From: Sphingopyxis sp. DBS4
Lineage (GTDB): Bacteria > Pseudomonadota > Alphaproteobacteria > Sphingomonadales > Sphingomonadaceae
Reading direction: 5' to 3'
Length of the DNA stretch: 64,000 nt
NCBI RefSeq assembly: GCF_024628865.1
Contig: NZ_CP102384.1
Span: forward strand, 1,313,001-1,377,000
Under the pieces are notes generated by a model. That model was not told the DNA's origin and searched no databases. It saw only the letters and a list, made by a program, of their open reading frames with translations. The position numbers and the translations under genes were made by a program. Of this stretch, positions 25,318 to 35,044 are shown piece by piece; position 1 is the first letter of the stretch; each line of letters begins with the position of its first letter.

Positions 25318-26250
25318 TCATTCCTCTTCGCTATCGGCGCTTCGGGCGGTCGGCCAATCATTTTGCGCGATCAGTTCGGCGACGAGCGCGAGCAGCATCT
25401 CCTGTATTTCGCGGATCGCCCGAAACCCCTGCCGGTTCCAGTGGGTCGCAATGGCCCAGGAGGCCCGGAGCCCCGCGATGGGCACGAAGTCGAGCCGCTC
25501 GCTACGCCCGGGGCTCATCACGCAACTGGGGGCGATACCATAGCCGGCACCCCGTTCGACGAGGTCGCCGACGAGCGCGGAACTGTTGACCTCGCTTCGC
25601 ACGACGAGCTTGCGCACGACTTCGGGAAAGGCATCCTCCATATAAGCGAGCGTGCTTTGCGGATAGCCGGCCATGATGAGCGGCAGGCCGACGAGGTCGG
25701 GTACCTCGACCTCCGCGCCGAAATCCGCTCGTCGATCCTTGGGGCAGACGAGGCAGAAGCTTTCGCTGACCAGCGGGATCATCATCACGCCGCTTGCCTC
25801 GGCGGTGTTGGAGATCAGCGCGACGTCGAGGTCGCCGTCGGCGATGCGGTCGCGCAGATAGGAACTCGACCCTTGCACCAGGTCGACGCGGCAGTCGGGA
25901 TAGCGCGCGAGAAAACCGGCCATGACCGGAAGCAGCAATTTCATGTGGATCGACTGTGGCGCGCCGAGCGCGACCGTTCCTGAAAAATCGCCGCCTTCGG
26001 TGGCCATTTCGTCGATCAGTTGCCGAACCGATTCGAGAATGTCCGACGCACGCCGATAGAAGCGCTCGCCCGCGTCGGTCAGCGACACACCCTTGGCGTG
26101 CCGCACGAACAGGGCCTGGCCGATTTCATCCTCCAGCTTCGCGATCGAACGGCTGAGCGCGGGCTGCGCGACGTTGAGATAATAGGCGCCGCGTACGAAG
26201 CTCATGGCATCGGCGACCGCCTTGAAATAGCGAATTTGCCTCAGTTCCAT
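25318..26250 (-). CDS. LysR family transcriptional regulator
   Basis: A 310-residue regulator starting MELRQIRYFKAVADAMSF; the helix-turn-helix region is SFVRGAYYLNVAQPALSRSIAKLE, followed by the substrate-binding domain. The ATG at 26250 has GGAGA upstream; the frame starts at 26271 with poor support. It is oriented toward the hydrolase-monooxygenase-receptor operon, which it may activate. No classical divergent T-N11-A site was identified with confidence in the 138-base gap. Confidence 0.9.
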   Translation of the reverse strand: MELRQIRYFKAVADAMSFVRGAYYLNVAQPALSRSIAKLEDEIGQALFVRHAKGVSLTDAGERFYRRASDILESVRQLIDEMATEGGDFSGTVALGAPQSIHMKLLLPVMAGFLARYPDCRVDLVQGSSSYLRDRIADGDLDVALISNTAEASGVMMIPLVSESFCLVCPKDRRADFGAEVEVPDLVGLPLIMAGYPQSTLAYMEDAFPEVVRKLVVRSEVNSSALVGDLVERGAGYGIAPSCVMSPGRSERLDFVPIAGLRASWAIATHWNRQGFRAIREIQEMLLALVAELIAQNDWPTARSADSEEE

Positions 26251-26361
26251 GGCGCGCGTCTCCCCAGGCAATCAGGCCGGGGTAAAGGATAACCGTTCGC
26301 CCGACGCAGCCCGCTCCACTGATAGCCTTTGCGCGAAGCAGGTCAAAATGGCCGCCAACAA

Positions 26362-27366
26362 TCAGGCGTCCGCCAATTGTCGCCCGGCTTCGGCCACCTC
26401 GTCTTGCGGTTCGTCGTGCCTCGCATAATAGCGGGCCAGGATCGCGCATGCAAAAAGCTGGATCTGATGAAACAGCATCAAAGGCAGCACCGCGAGACCG
26501 ACCTGGGACGCGGGAAAGAGAATGCCCGCCAGCGGCACGCCGGAGACGAGGCTTTTCTTCGACCCGCAAAATTGCAGCACGATGGCATCGGCCCGATCGA
26601 GCTTGAGGAGTCGGCCGAGCAGCCAGGTCGCGATCAAAACCGACACGAGCAGTCCGATACAGCAGGCCGCGAGCAACAGCAGTTCCGCGGGCGCAACGCT
26701 GTGCCACAGCCCTTCGATCACTGCGGCACTGAAGGCCGTATAGACCACGAGCAAAATCGAGCCGCGGTCGGAGGCCATCACCAGTTGTTTGTGCGCCGTT
26801 ACCCAATCGCCGATCCTGGGCCGCAGCAGGTGTCCGGCAATGAAGGGCAAGAGGAGCTGGAACAGGATCGTGCGTGCTCCGCCCCACGACATGGTGACGC
26901 CGCCGGCGCGCATCATCAGGCTGGCGAGCAGCGGGGTCAACGCGATGCCGAGCAGGTTGGAGAAGGAGGCGCTGCATACCGCCGCCGCGACATTGCCGCG
27001 TGCCACCGATGTGAAGGCAATCGACGACTGCACCGTCGACGGCAGCAATGTGAGGAACAGCAAGCCCGCCGCCATCGTCGGGTCGAGCAGACGGGACAGG
27101 CTGATTCCGAGGCCGAGCAACGGAAAGAGGAGAAAGGTCGAGGCCAGAACCGCAAGGTGCAGTTTCCATGCCCCAGCGCCCGAGAGCAGCGCCTGGCGCG
27201 AAAGCTTGGCGCCCTGCAGAAAGAAGAGCAGCATGATCGCGGCGTCAGTGAGCATGTCGAATGCTCCGACACCCGCGCCATGCACAGGCAGCAGCGTTGC
27301 GAGCCCGACGGTCGCGATCAGCGCGAAGAGGAAGGGATCTATGGCGGCTTTCAGGTAACGGGACAT
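26362..27366 (-). CDS. SBF-like / bile acid:sodium symporter family transporter
   Basis: A 334-residue membrane protein with about ten hydrophobic segments, starting MSRYLKAAIDPFLFALIATV. Blocks LLFLTLLPSTVQSSIAFTSVARGN and LQFCGSKKSLVSGVPLAGILFP are typical of the SBF-like CPA family (PF13593, YfeH-like), distant from true bile acid symporters. GAAGGGAAGATA precedes the ATG. It lies between an NTF2-like gene (23 bases upstream) and the LysR gene on the same strand. Substrate unknown; a steroid or organic acid is possible given ipdAB in the window, but not shown. Confidence 0.85.
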   Translation of the reverse strand: MSRYLKAAIDPFLFALIATVGLATLLPVHGAGVGAFDMLTDAAIMLLFFLQGAKLSRQALLSGAGAWKLHLAVLASTFLLFPLLGLGISLSRLLDPTMAAGLLFLTLLPSTVQSSIAFTSVARGNVAAAVCSASFSNLLGIALTPLLASLMMRAGGVTMSWGGARTILFQLLLPFIAGHLLRPRIGDWVTAHKQLVMASDRGSILLVVYTAFSAAVIEGLWHSVAPAELLLLAACCIGLLVSVLIATWLLGRLLKLDRADAIVLQFCGSKKSLVSGVPLAGILFPASQVGLAVLPLMLFHQIQLFACAILARYYARHDEPQDEVAEAGRQLADA

Positions 27367-27389
27367 TATCTTCCCTTCTCCACGCCTGA

Positions 27390-27776
27390 TCAGCCGGCGT
27401 CCGGGGCGATCAGAGTGCTCTGGTGAAAGAAATTGCGCCATCCGTCGGCGTGCAGGCTGTAGAGCCGCACATGGCGCCCGGACTTGTCCCGGGTCGTGCC
27501 GTCGGTGGCCTCGAATCGATTCTCGAAGCAACCGTGAACGACAGCGAGATCGTCGATCAGCCTGACGTGATTTTCGGTGACCCGATAGTCGACATAGCGT
27601 CCGGCCCGGGAACAGACGGTCCCCAGATAGCCGGCCTTGTCGCGCAGCGCGCCGTCGGCATCTACGTGGATATAATGCTCGTCGACCATCGCCGCGAGCA
27701 GCGCGAGATCGGCCCCGACAATGGCTTCGGCGCGCCGGGTTTCGAGCACATCGATTTCCGATTCGATCGACGGCAT
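27390..27776 (-). CDS. Nuclear transport factor 2-like (SnoaL/DUF4440-type) protein
   Basis: A 128-residue cone-fold protein starting MPSIESEIDVLETRRAEAIV, with DLALLAAMVDEHYIHVDADG and a C-terminal RHVRLYSLHADGWRNFFHQST, as in the NTF2-like superfamily. Members are small isomerases, dehydratases or binding proteins. The ATG at 27776 has AGGAGG ten bases upstream; the frame to 27926 is unsupported. It is first in the run leading into the SBF-like transporter. Function unknown. Confidence 0.75.
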   Translation of the reverse strand: MPSIESEIDVLETRRAEAIVGADLALLAAMVDEHYIHVDADGALRDKAGYLGTVCSRAGRYVDYRVTENHVRLIDDLAVVHGCFENRFEATDGTTRDKSGRHVRLYSLHADGWRNFFHQSTLIAPDAG

Positions 27777-28008
27777 GGCGGAATATCCTCCTGGAATGGA
27801 TTCGGCCCGCGCCTTTAGCCTCGGTCGTCGGCGCCGCGCAAAGTCCGATCGATCATCGCCGCCATGCAGGTCCGGCATGAAGGCGGCCGCGATGATCGAG
27901 CCATGCCGCGTGGACATGGGCGTCATGACAAAAGACTAGTGGCATCGATCCTGCGGCAATGCCAATCAGGGGTGGATCCCGCCATTCGGGCCCGAAGGAA
28001 CTTGCGCC

Positions 28009-28419
28009 ATGGCCGATGATGCCTCCCCGTCTCTTGTCGCCCGATTGTCTCACGTCAATCTCGCCATCCGCGACGAGCAGGCTTCGCGCTATTTCTACGT
28101 CGGACTGCTCGGTCTGGAAGAAGTGTGGCGGATGCCGCAGCCGCAGCCCGGCCTCTGGCTTCGGATCGGGACGAAACAGATCCATTTGCTGCGGCCTGTC
28201 GACGACGCCGAGCTTCCGCCGCAACGCATTCTCGACAGGACGCCCATGGCGCCGCATCTCGCCTTTTCGGTCGACAGCGTAAAGCAGGTCGCCGCGCGGC
28301 TTGAGGCGGCTGGCGTGCCGGTGGTGTTCAGCGAATTCATGGAAGGCCAGGCTTTCTTCACCGATCCTTCGGGCAATATCCTCGAAATTATCGAAGACGG
28401 CGACTCCGCGGAAGATTGA
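28009..28419 (+). CDS. VOC family (glyoxalase-like) protein
   Basis: A 136-residue single-chain vicinal-oxygen-chelate protein: LSHVNLAIRDEQASRYFYVGLLGLEEV, with the first metal His in LSHVN; APHLAFSV supplies a second His, and FFTDPSGNILEIIED carries the C-terminal Glu. It could be a dioxygenase, lyase or resistance protein. It stands alone on the plus strand, convergent with the deacylase-like gene; the 232-base gap upstream shows no clear regulatory element. Confidence 0.85.
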   Translation: MADDASPSLVARLSHVNLAIRDEQASRYFYVGLLGLEEVWRMPQPQPGLWLRIGTKQIHLLRPVDDAELPPQRILDRTPMAPHLAFSVDSVKQVAARLEAAGVPVVFSEFMEGQAFFTDPSGNILEIIEDGDSAED

Positions 28420-28462
28420 ACCCGCGACATGGGTGCGCCGAACACTCCCGATCGAGTTCCCG

Positions 28463-30202
28463 TCAGGCGGCGCGTTCGAGCGGCCGCGCAAGGGACCGCC
28501 GTACGAGCCGTCCCGGCAGTGCGCCGGTATGCTCGCCGTTCAGGTATGTGATCTCACCCGACACGATCGTCGCGACATAACCGTCCGACGCCTGCTGCAT
28601 CCGCTTGCCCCCGGCGGGCAGGTCATAGGCGACGCGCGGGACGTGCAGCCGCAGCGCGTCGAGGTCGATGACGTTGATGTCGGCCTTCCAGCCTTCGGCG
28701 ATCCGTCCGCGATCCGCCATGCCGACGGTCGCGGCCGCCTTGCTCGTCAGTTCGGCGATCGCCAGCGGCAGCGGCAGGCGCTGGTCGTCGCGCGCGTCGC
28801 GCGCCCAGCGCTGGAGCAGATAGGTGGGAAAGCTGGCGTCGCAGATCAGCCCGTAATGCGCGCCGCCGTCGGCCAGCCCCATCACGGTGTTCGGATGCCC
28901 CAGCATTTCGCGCACGCTGTCGAGATTGCCGCCCGAATAATTCGCCGCGGGCAGATAAAAGACCGCGCGGCCTTCGTCGCCGAGAAGCAGGTCGTAGCTG
29001 TAATCTTCGAGCGATCGTCCCGCGGCGGCGGCCAGCGATTCGACGCGGTCCTCGCGTGCCGGTTCATATTGCGGCGTGTCGCCCCACGGGCAGGTCGCGC
29101 GAAAGGCCGCGACGAGGTTCAGCGTGACCGGATTGCTGTCTTCGGGCTGTTCGGACAGGAGCTGGCGGCGGAAATCCGGATCGCGCATCCGCGCGACCCG
29201 CTCGGCGAGCGGCAGATGCGCGATTGCCCGATAGCTCGGATGGCAGGAAAAAAGGTGCAGGCTGAGGTCGAGCCCGAAGAACATCCCGACCGGCCGCGGC
29301 GCGACTTGTCCGCGCATTTCGACGCCGTCGGCGGCGGCGCGTTCGAGCCCTTCGAGCATATGTCGCCAGCCGCCGCCGGGCTGACCCGCGACGTCGAGCA
29401 GCGTGAAGGAGAGCGGACGGCGGCCATGTTCGGCCACGGTCCGGAGTATGTCGAATTCCTGCCCGGCATCGCCGTCGGGCGCCGGGATGATCTGGAACAC
29501 GCCGGCATCGGCGTCGGTCAGCCCGTCCATCAGCGCGCAAAGCTCGTCGATGTCGGAATGGAGACTTGGCGCGAGTTCGCCCGCCTTCGTGCGGTGCATC
29601 ATGTTGCGCGAAGTGGTAACGCCGAACGCGCCGGCCTCGATCCCCTCGGCGACGAGCGCGCGCATCTTTGCCAGATCCTCCGCCGTGGGCGCCTCGCGCC
29701 GCGCCGCGCGCTCGCCCATGACATAGATGCGCAGCGCCGAATGCGGGATCTGCGCGGCGATGTCGATGTCGAGCCGCCGTTCGTCCAGCGCGTCGAGATA
29801 ATCGGGAAAGCTCTCCCAATTCCAGGGGAGGCCATCGACCATCACCACTTCGGGAATATCCTCGACCCCCTCCATCAGCTTGACGAGCATCTCGCGCTGG
29901 TGCGGGCGGCACGGTGCGAAGCCGACGCCGCAATTGCCCATCACCACCGTCGTGACACCATGGCCCGATGAGGGCATCAGCCGCTCCTCCCAGGTGACCT
30001 GGCCGTCATAATGGGTGTGGATATCGACGAAGCCGGGGGTGACGATCTTGCCCCGCGCGTCGATCTCGCGCTTTCCCGTCTCCGGCACATCGCCGACCGC
30101 GACGATCAGCCCGTCGCGGATGGCGACGTCGGCGATGCGCGGCGGGCTTCCCAGGCCGTCGTGGACGGTTCCGCCGCGGATAACGAGATCGTGATCAGCC
30201 AT
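28463..30202 (-). CDS. N-acyl-D-amino-acid deacylase-like amidohydrolase
   Basis: A 579-residue amidohydrolase: [26 protein letters not shown], the metal-binding [14 protein letters not shown], the [10 protein letters not shown] motif of the D-aminoacylase group, and [16 protein letters not shown] near the C-terminus with [19 protein letters not shown]. The ATG at 30202 has GAGGAA six bases upstream. These enzymes hydrolyse N-acyl amino acids or cyclic amides; many sphingomonad members sit in catabolic clusters with unknown substrates. Divergent from the TonB receptor at 30451 across a 248-base gap holding two candidate operators. Confidence 0.88.
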   Translation of the reverse strand: MADHDLVIRGGTVHDGLGSPPRIADVAIRDGLIVAVGDVPETGKREIDARGKIVTPGFVDIHTHYDGQVTWEERLMPSSGHGVTTVVMGNCGVGFAPCRPHQREMLVKLMEGVEDIPEVVMVDGLPWNWESFPDYLDALDERRLDIDIAAQIPHSALRIYVMGERAARREAPTAEDLAKMRALVAEGIEAGAFGVTTSRNMMHRTKAGELAPSLHSDIDELCALMDGLTDADAGVFQIIPAPDGDAGQEFDILRTVAEHGRRPLSFTLLDVAGQPGGGWRHMLEGLERAAADGVEMRGQVAPRPVGMFFGLDLSLHLFSCHPSYRAIAHLPLAERVARMRDPDFRRQLLSEQPEDSNPVTLNLVAAFRATCPWGDTPQYEPAREDRVESLAAAAGRSLEDYSYDLLLGDEGRAVFYLPAANYSGGNLDSVREMLGHPNTVMGLADGGAHYGLICDASFPTYLLQRWARDARDDQRLPLPLAIAELTSKAAATVGMADRGRIAEGWKADINVIDLDALRLHVPRVAYDLPAGGKRMQQASDGYVATIVSGEITYLNGEHTGALPGRLVRRSLARPLERAA

Positions 30203-30333
30203 GTCCGTTCCTCTTCCCGATTGCCGCTGTCTGCGGGTTGTCTTTTGCAACTGGTTTAGCCGATTCCCCGTCTGTCCGAAAGCCTGAACCGGAAGGGTTG
30301 GCCGCGCGCCGGGTCTCTGGGCAATCCCTTATC

Positions 30334-30348
30334 GTCAGTTATATTGAC
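30334..30348. promoter_or_regulatory. Candidate operator A upstream of TonB receptor
   Basis: GTCAGTTATATTGAC: GTCA and TGAC arms around an AT-rich 7-base spacer. It matches a second copy 33 bases away in the same divergent gap. Confidence 0.5.
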
Positions 30349-30366
30349 GTGTCGGCACGAAAAGTC

Positions 30367-30381
30367 GTCATTTAATTTGAC
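30367..30381. promoter_or_regulatory. Candidate operator B upstream of TonB receptor
   Basis: GTCATTTAATTTGAC, the same GTCA-N7-TGAC plan as site A, centred 33 bases (about three helical turns) from it. The next bases, TTCATAGATAGCTTACTAAT, are AT-rich and could hold the promoter. Confidence 0.5.
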
Positions 30382-30450
30382 AAGATTGGATTCATAGATA
30401 GCTTACTAATCAACCGTCGACGAAGATCGGCGGCACGACATGGGAGAGGG

Positions 30451-32664
30451 ATGAATATGGGCAAGCGCTCCATTGCATGCTGTGCGTCGTTGCTGGCTGT
30501 CGTCGTCACCACCGGAGCGTCGGCGCAGGTCGAAACCGCCCCGGCGGAGCAAAGTGCCGGGTCCGCGGATCAGGTCGCCGAGATCATTGTCACGGCGCAG
30601 CGCCGCGAGCAGAATCTTCAGGACGTTCCGGCTTCGGTGACCGCGTTCGACAGCGCGAGCCTGGAGGCACAGTCGGTCCTCAATCTGACCGACCTCAATT
30701 CCAAGGTGCCGAACGTCGTCCTCGCGCCGGTGGGCGCCTATCCCTATGCCAGCGCCTTCTTCATTCGCGGCCTTGGTTTCGCCGACGTCGAATCGACCTT
30801 CGAGCCGTCGGTCGGGGTCGAGATGAACGGCGTCTATCTGGCGCGCAACAGCGGCGCGCTCCAGGATTTCTTCGACATCGAATCGGTCGAGATTCTGCGC
30901 GGCCCGCAGGGCACGCTCTATGGCCGCAACACGATCGGCGGCGTCGTCAGCGTGCGGACCAAGCGGCCGGGTGATACCTTTGCGGGCGAGGGGCAATTGA
31001 CCTTCGGCGATCGCGGCCGGGTCGAGGCTCGCGCGGCGCTCGAAACGCCGCTGGGCGACAATCTCGCGGTGCGCGCCTCGATGCTCTACAAGACCTACAA
31101 CGGCTACAACTACAATGCGACGACCGGCGAAAAGGTCGGCGACAACGAGGTCTGGTCGGGCCGCCTGACGCTGGTCGCGCGGCCGTCCGACAATCTCGAA
31201 GCGACGCTCGTCGCCGATTTCGACCGCGAGCGCGGATCGGGCGCGGCGTTCCGCAACGCGTCGCTTCCCGGCGACGTCTATTATAATTTCAGCCCCGATA
31301 CGGGGACGCCGACCCCCGCGGTTCCCGCGGGCAATTCGGACCCGACCGACCCCTATACCATCTATTCGGATACGCCGCTGTTCGCGAACCTCGATACCTG
31401 GGGGCTGGCGTTCAGCCTCGATTGGGCTATCGGCGGCGCAAAGATCACCGCGGTCACCGGCTATCGCGAGTTCAAGGATCGCGTGCAGAGCGACTATGAC
31501 GCGAGCGCCTTGCCCTTCTTCTCCGCGTTGCGCGATCAGAAGCACGAGCAGTTCAGCCAGGAAATCCGGATTGCGTCGGACGGCAAGTCGCGCCTCGACT
31601 ATGTCCTCGGCGCTTTCTTCATGCATCAGAGCTATGACATCACCAATGCGCAGAGCGGGCTCATCTACGGCGGCGCGACGGTCCCGCAGATCGCCAGCCA
31701 GAGCAACACCGCCTGGGCAGGCTTCGGCCAACTCGACTTCCACGCCACCGATGCGCTGACGCTGACCGCCGGCGGGCGCTACAGCTATGAGAGGAAGCGC
31801 TTCACCAACCAGCCGCTCTTCTATCCGACATCGATGACCTATCGCGACAATTGGGACAATTTCTCGCCCAAATTGGGGATCAGCTATCAGGTCGATCCCG
31901 ATGTCCTCGCCTATGTGACCTGGTCGAAGGGGTTCCGTAGCGGCGGCTTCAACGGCCGCGCGGCCAGCTTCACCTCGGCGGGCCCCTATGATGCCGAAAC
32001 CGTGTCGAGCTTCGAGGGCGGGCTGAAGACCGAATTGTTCGACCGCCGCGTGCGCTTCAACATCGCGGCCTTCTCGTCGACCTACACCGACATGCAGGTC
32101 GGTACGCAGGGGCTGACCTCGGGCGGCGTCTATGAATCGATCGTCACCAACGCCGGCAAGGGGCGTATCGACGGCGTCGAAAGCGAGTTGCAATGGGTCC
32201 TCGGCGGCGGGTTCAGCATCAACGCCAACGCCGCCTACCTCAACGCGCGATTCAAGGAGAATTTCACCGATCTCACCAGCGACGGCGTCGACAATCCGAC
32301 CGACAACAGCGATCTGCCGTTCGCCTATGCGCCGAAATGGTCGGGCAGCCTCGGGCTTTTCTATGACGCCGATGTCGGGATCGGAAAGCTGAACGGATCG
32401 GTCAACGCGGTCTATATGGACGATCTCTATACCAGCGGCGGCGCCGCCAACCGGACCAGCGACGTCCAGTTGCGGCCGAGCAATGTGCTGGTCGATGCGA
32501 CGCTCGGACTGCAGAGCGAGCAGGGCTGGCGGATCGGTGTCTGGGTCAAGAACGCCTTCGACAAGACGGTCATCAACAACACCTTCGGCCTTGGCCCGCT
32601 CGGTTTCCTGCGCATCTATTCGCCGCCGCGCACCTTCGGCGTCGATCTGGGCTATAAATTCTGA
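30451..32664 (+). CDS. TonB-dependent receptor
   Basis: A 737-residue receptor: signal peptide cleaved after TTGASA, EIIVTAQRREQNLQDVPASVTA as TonB box and plug entry, IEILRGPQGTLYGRNTIGG in the plug, and a barrel ending FGVDLGYKF. The ATG at 30451 directly follows GGGAGAGGG; ATG 30457 is better spaced and may be the true start. The stop overlaps the start of an MFS gene (TGATG). It heads an operon of receptor, MFS, NTF2-like and VOC genes, probably for uptake and first conversion of one aromatic or terpenoid-like compound. Confidence 0.92.
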   Translation: MNMGKRSIACCASLLAVVVTTGASAQVETAPAEQSAGSADQVAEIIVTAQRREQNLQDVPASVTAFDSASLEAQSVLNLTDLNSKVPNVVLAPVGAYPYASAFFIRGLGFADVESTFEPSVGVEMNGVYLARNSGALQDFFDIESVEILRGPQGTLYGRNTIGGVVSVRTKRPGDTFAGEGQLTFGDRGRVEARAALETPLGDNLAVRASMLYKTYNGYNYNATTGEKVGDNEVWSGRLTLVARPSDNLEATLVADFDRERGSGAAFRNASLPGDVYYNFSPDTGTPTPAVPAGNSDPTDPYTIYSDTPLFANLDTWGLAFSLDWAIGGAKITAVTGYREFKDRVQSDYDASALPFFSALRDQKHEQFSQEIRIASDGKSRLDYVLGAFFMHQSYDITNAQSGLIYGGATVPQIASQSNTAWAGFGQLDFHATDALTLTAGGRYSYERKRFTNQPLFYPTSMTYRDNWDNFSPKLGISYQVDPDVLAYVTWSKGFRSGGFNGRAASFTSAGPYDAETVSSFEGGLKTELFDRRVRFNIAAFSSTYTDMQVGTQGLTSGGVYESIVTNAGKGRIDGVESELQWVLGGGFSINANAAYLNARFKENFTDLTSDGVDNPTDNSDLPFAYAPKWSGSLGLFYDADVGIGKLNGSVNAVYMDDLYTSGGAANRTSDVQLRPSNVLVDATLGLQSEQGWRIGVWVKNAFDKTVINNTFGLGPLGFLRIYSPPRTFGVDLGYKF

Positions 32665-34076
32665 TGCTGGAATCGGGCGGCGGACCCGTGGAGACCCACC
32701 TGCCGCCGCCGGATTCCCGGACCGGCGCCGGGGCGGGGCAGGGGGCCGCGATCGGCGCGCGCGACCGGCGCTACGCGGTCTTCATGCTGCTGGTGGTATC
32801 GACGATCGCCTTCATCGACCGATCGATCCTCAATACGGTGGGGCAGGCGATCAAGACCGATCTCCACCTCAGCGACACGCAGCTCGGGCTGCTCGGCGGT
32901 GCTGCCTTCGCGATCCTGTATGGGGTTCTCGCCATTCCGGTCGCGCGCCTTGCCGAACGCTACAACCGCGTGCGCATTATCGCGGTCTCGATGGCGGCCT
33001 GGTCGGCGATGACGGCGTTGTGCGCCGCCGCGAGCGGTTTTGGCGGGCTGATGCTGGCGCGGATCGGCGTCGGTATCGGCGAAGCCGGATCGGGGGCGCC
33101 CTCGCAGTCGCTGGTGGGCGACTATTTCCTGCCCGAAAAGCGTGCTTCGGTCTTCGGCATTCTCGGCCTCGCGATGCCGATCGGGATCATTCTCGGCGGG
33201 ATCGGCGGCGCGATCGTCGCCGAAAGCCACGGCTGGCGGGCCGCGTTCCTGCTGGTCGGGCTTCCCGGTATCGCGCTGTCGGCGATCGTTTGGCTGACCC
33301 TCAAGGAGCCGGCGCGCGGCCTCTCCGACGGCCGGATCGCCTCCGACGTCACTCCGCCGCTCGGCGCCGTGCTCCGGCGCCTTGCCGGAAGCCCCGCGTT
33401 TCGCAACCTCGTGCTGGCGGGCACGGTGGTGAGCTTCGTCGGCTATGCCGGCATGACCTTCGCGCATCCCTTCTTCGTGCGCAATTTCGATGTCGGCTAT
33501 ACCGAGGCGGCGATCGCCTTCGCGGTGATCAACAGCGTATCGCTCGGCAGCGGCAGCGTGCTCGGCGGGATCGTCGCCGACCGGCTGGGGCGCCGCGACA
33601 TCCGCTGGTATGGCTGGCTTCCCGCCATCTGCATGATCCTCGCGGCCGCGACCTATATGCTCGGCTTTTCGCAGACGAGCTGGTTCTGGACGATCCTGCT
33701 CCTGACCCCGCCGGGCTTTTTCGCCGGCGTTTTCACCGGGCCGACCTTTGCCGTCACCAGCAACCTCGTCGAGCCGCGCATGCGGGCATCGGCGACCGCG
33801 ATCCTGACGCTGACGATGAGCGTGCTTGGCATGACCCTGGGCCCGATAACCGCCGGCTGGTTCAGCGACATCTTCGCGGCGCAGGCTTTCGCCGGCGATT
33901 ATGCTGCGCGCTGCGGCGAAGCGACGGCAACCGCGGCCTGTGCGGTCGCTTCGGCTCAGGGGCTCCGGACCGCGCTGGTCACGGTCTGCTCCTTCTATGT
34001 CGTCGCGGGATGGCTGTTCTTTCGCATGGCGGCGCACCTGCCGCGCGAACTGGCTCATATGGAGGAGCGCCGATGA
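32664..34076 (+). CDS. MFS transporter, coupled to the upstream TonB receptor
   Basis: A 470-residue permease with FIDRSILNTVGQAIKTDLHLSD in helix 1, ARLAERYNRVRI motif A, and ARIGVGIGEAGSGAPSQS in helix 4, the spinster-like subgroup also seen at 19581-20927. ATG 32664 shares its first base with the receptor stop (TGATG); its own stop overlaps the next gene (ATGA at 34073). Inner-membrane uptake partner of the receptor is the simplest reading. Confidence 0.9.
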   Translation: MLESGGGPVETHLPPPDSRTGAGAGQGAAIGARDRRYAVFMLLVVSTIAFIDRSILNTVGQAIKTDLHLSDTQLGLLGGAAFAILYGVLAIPVARLAERYNRVRIIAVSMAAWSAMTALCAAASGFGGLMLARIGVGIGEAGSGAPSQSLVGDYFLPEKRASVFGILGLAMPIGIILGGIGGAIVAESHGWRAAFLLVGLPGIALSAIVWLTLKEPARGLSDGRIASDVTPPLGAVLRRLAGSPAFRNLVLAGTVVSFVGYAGMTFAHPFFVRNFDVGYTEAAIAFAVINSVSLGSGSVLGGIVADRLGRRDIRWYGWLPAICMILAAATYMLGFSQTSWFWTILLLTPPGFFAGVFTGPTFAVTSNLVEPRMRASATAILTLTMSVLGMTLGPITAGWFSDIFAAQAFAGDYAARCGEATATAACAVASAQGLRTALVTVCSFYVVAGWLFFRMAAHLPRELAHMEERR

Positions 34077-34468
34077 CCGAGGCAGAGCAAATAGCGGCGG
34101 TTGCCGAGCGCTTTTTCGGGGCGGTCGAGGCGGGCGACGCGAGCACGGTCGAGGCCTGCTACGATCCCGCGGTGGTCATCTGGCACGGCCATACGCGCCA
34201 GGCGCAGGACCGGGCGGCGAATGTCGCGACGCTGACGCAGTTCATCGCGCTCACGCGTGAGCGGCGTTACACCGACCGCAAGATCCATGTCTTCGACGGC
34301 GGTTTCGTCCAGCAGCATCTGCTGGTCGCGATCGCCAACGGCGGCGCGCGCCTTGAGCTTCCGGCGGCGCTGATCTGCGCGGTGACGGGCAACCGCATCA
34401 CCCGGCTCGAGGAATATTTCGACAATTCGGCCGTGATCGAATGGGCGAAGGCGCCCGATTTCGCGTGA
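34073..34468 (+). CDS. NTF2-like / ketosteroid-isomerase-fold protein
   Basis: A 131-residue protein starting MTEAEQIAAVAERFFGAVEAGDASTVEACYDP, the typical helix 1-2 pattern of the SnoaL/NTF2 family, and ending ITRLEEYFDNSAVIEW. GGAGGAGCGCCG precedes the ATG, which overlaps the MFS stop. It is followed after 19 bases by a VOC gene. Could be an isomerase, hydrolase or dehydratase acting on the imported substrate; residues are insufficient to choose. Confidence 0.85.
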   Translation: MTEAEQIAAVAERFFGAVEAGDASTVEACYDPAVVIWHGHTRQAQDRAANVATLTQFIALTRERRYTDRKIHVFDGGFVQQHLLVAIANGGARLELPAALICAVTGNRITRLEEYFDNSAVIEWAKAPDFA

Positions 34469-34487
34469 CGGCTTCAGGAGAGACCAA

Positions 34488-35012
34488 ATGAAGACAATGG
34501 GGATCAATCACATCGCGCTCGTGGCGCGCGACATGGCTGAAACGGTCAAATTCTATACCGAGGTGCTGCAGATGCCGCTGGTCAAGACGGTCGAGCTGCC
34601 GACCGGCGGCCAGCATTTCTTCTTCGATTGCGGCGGCGGATCGGCGGTCGCCTTCTTCTGGTGGAAGGATGCGCCGCCCGCGGCGCCGGGCGTCGCGTCG
34701 GTGAAGAAATTTCCCGGCGACGACAAGACCGCGGTCGGGTCGATGAACCATCTCGCCTTCCACATGGAAGAGGACGAACTGGAGGCCGCGATCGGCCGGC
34801 TGGTCGAGGCGGGGGTCGAGGTCATCCCGATGGTCGTGAACCACGACGACAGCGAGACGACGGTGAGCATGACGATGCACGACGGCGTGTTCATCCGCTC
34901 GGTCTATTTCACCGATCCCAACGGCATCATGATGGAGTTCGCCGCCAACACCAAGGTGTTCGGCCCCGAGGATGTTCGCCACGAACCCCAGCGCGTCGAA
35001 GCCGCCGCTTGA
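34488..35012 (+). CDS. VOC family (glyoxalase/extradiol-like) protein
   Basis: A 174-residue protein: MGINHIALVARDMAETVKFYTEVLQMPL, with His in INHIALV; SMNHLAFHM supplies a second His; FTDPNGIMMEFAANT carries the third ligand Glu. The order H-H-E fits the type I extradiol/VOC metal site. AGGAGAGACCAA precedes the ATG. Last gene of the receptor-MFS-NTF2-VOC operon, convergent with the MarR gene. Probably a small metal-dependent lyase or dioxygenase; unassigned. Confidence 0.87.
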   Translation: MKTMGINHIALVARDMAETVKFYTEVLQMPLVKTVELPTGGQHFFFDCGGGSAVAFFWWKDAPPAAPGVASVKKFPGDDKTAVGSMNHLAFHMEEDELEAAIGRLVEAGVEVIPMVVNHDDSETTVSMTMHDGVFIRSVYFTDPNGIMMEFAANTKVFGPEDVRHEPQRVEAAA

Positions 35013-35044
35013 CAGGGCACGCTGTTGGTAGCTTGTCGGCCGCT

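Noticed and set aside
26362..27366. True bile-acid sodium symporter as direct evidence for bile-acid use
   Set aside because: Motifs fit the distant SBF-like CPA group, whose substrates are mostly unknown; the name alone is not evidence.
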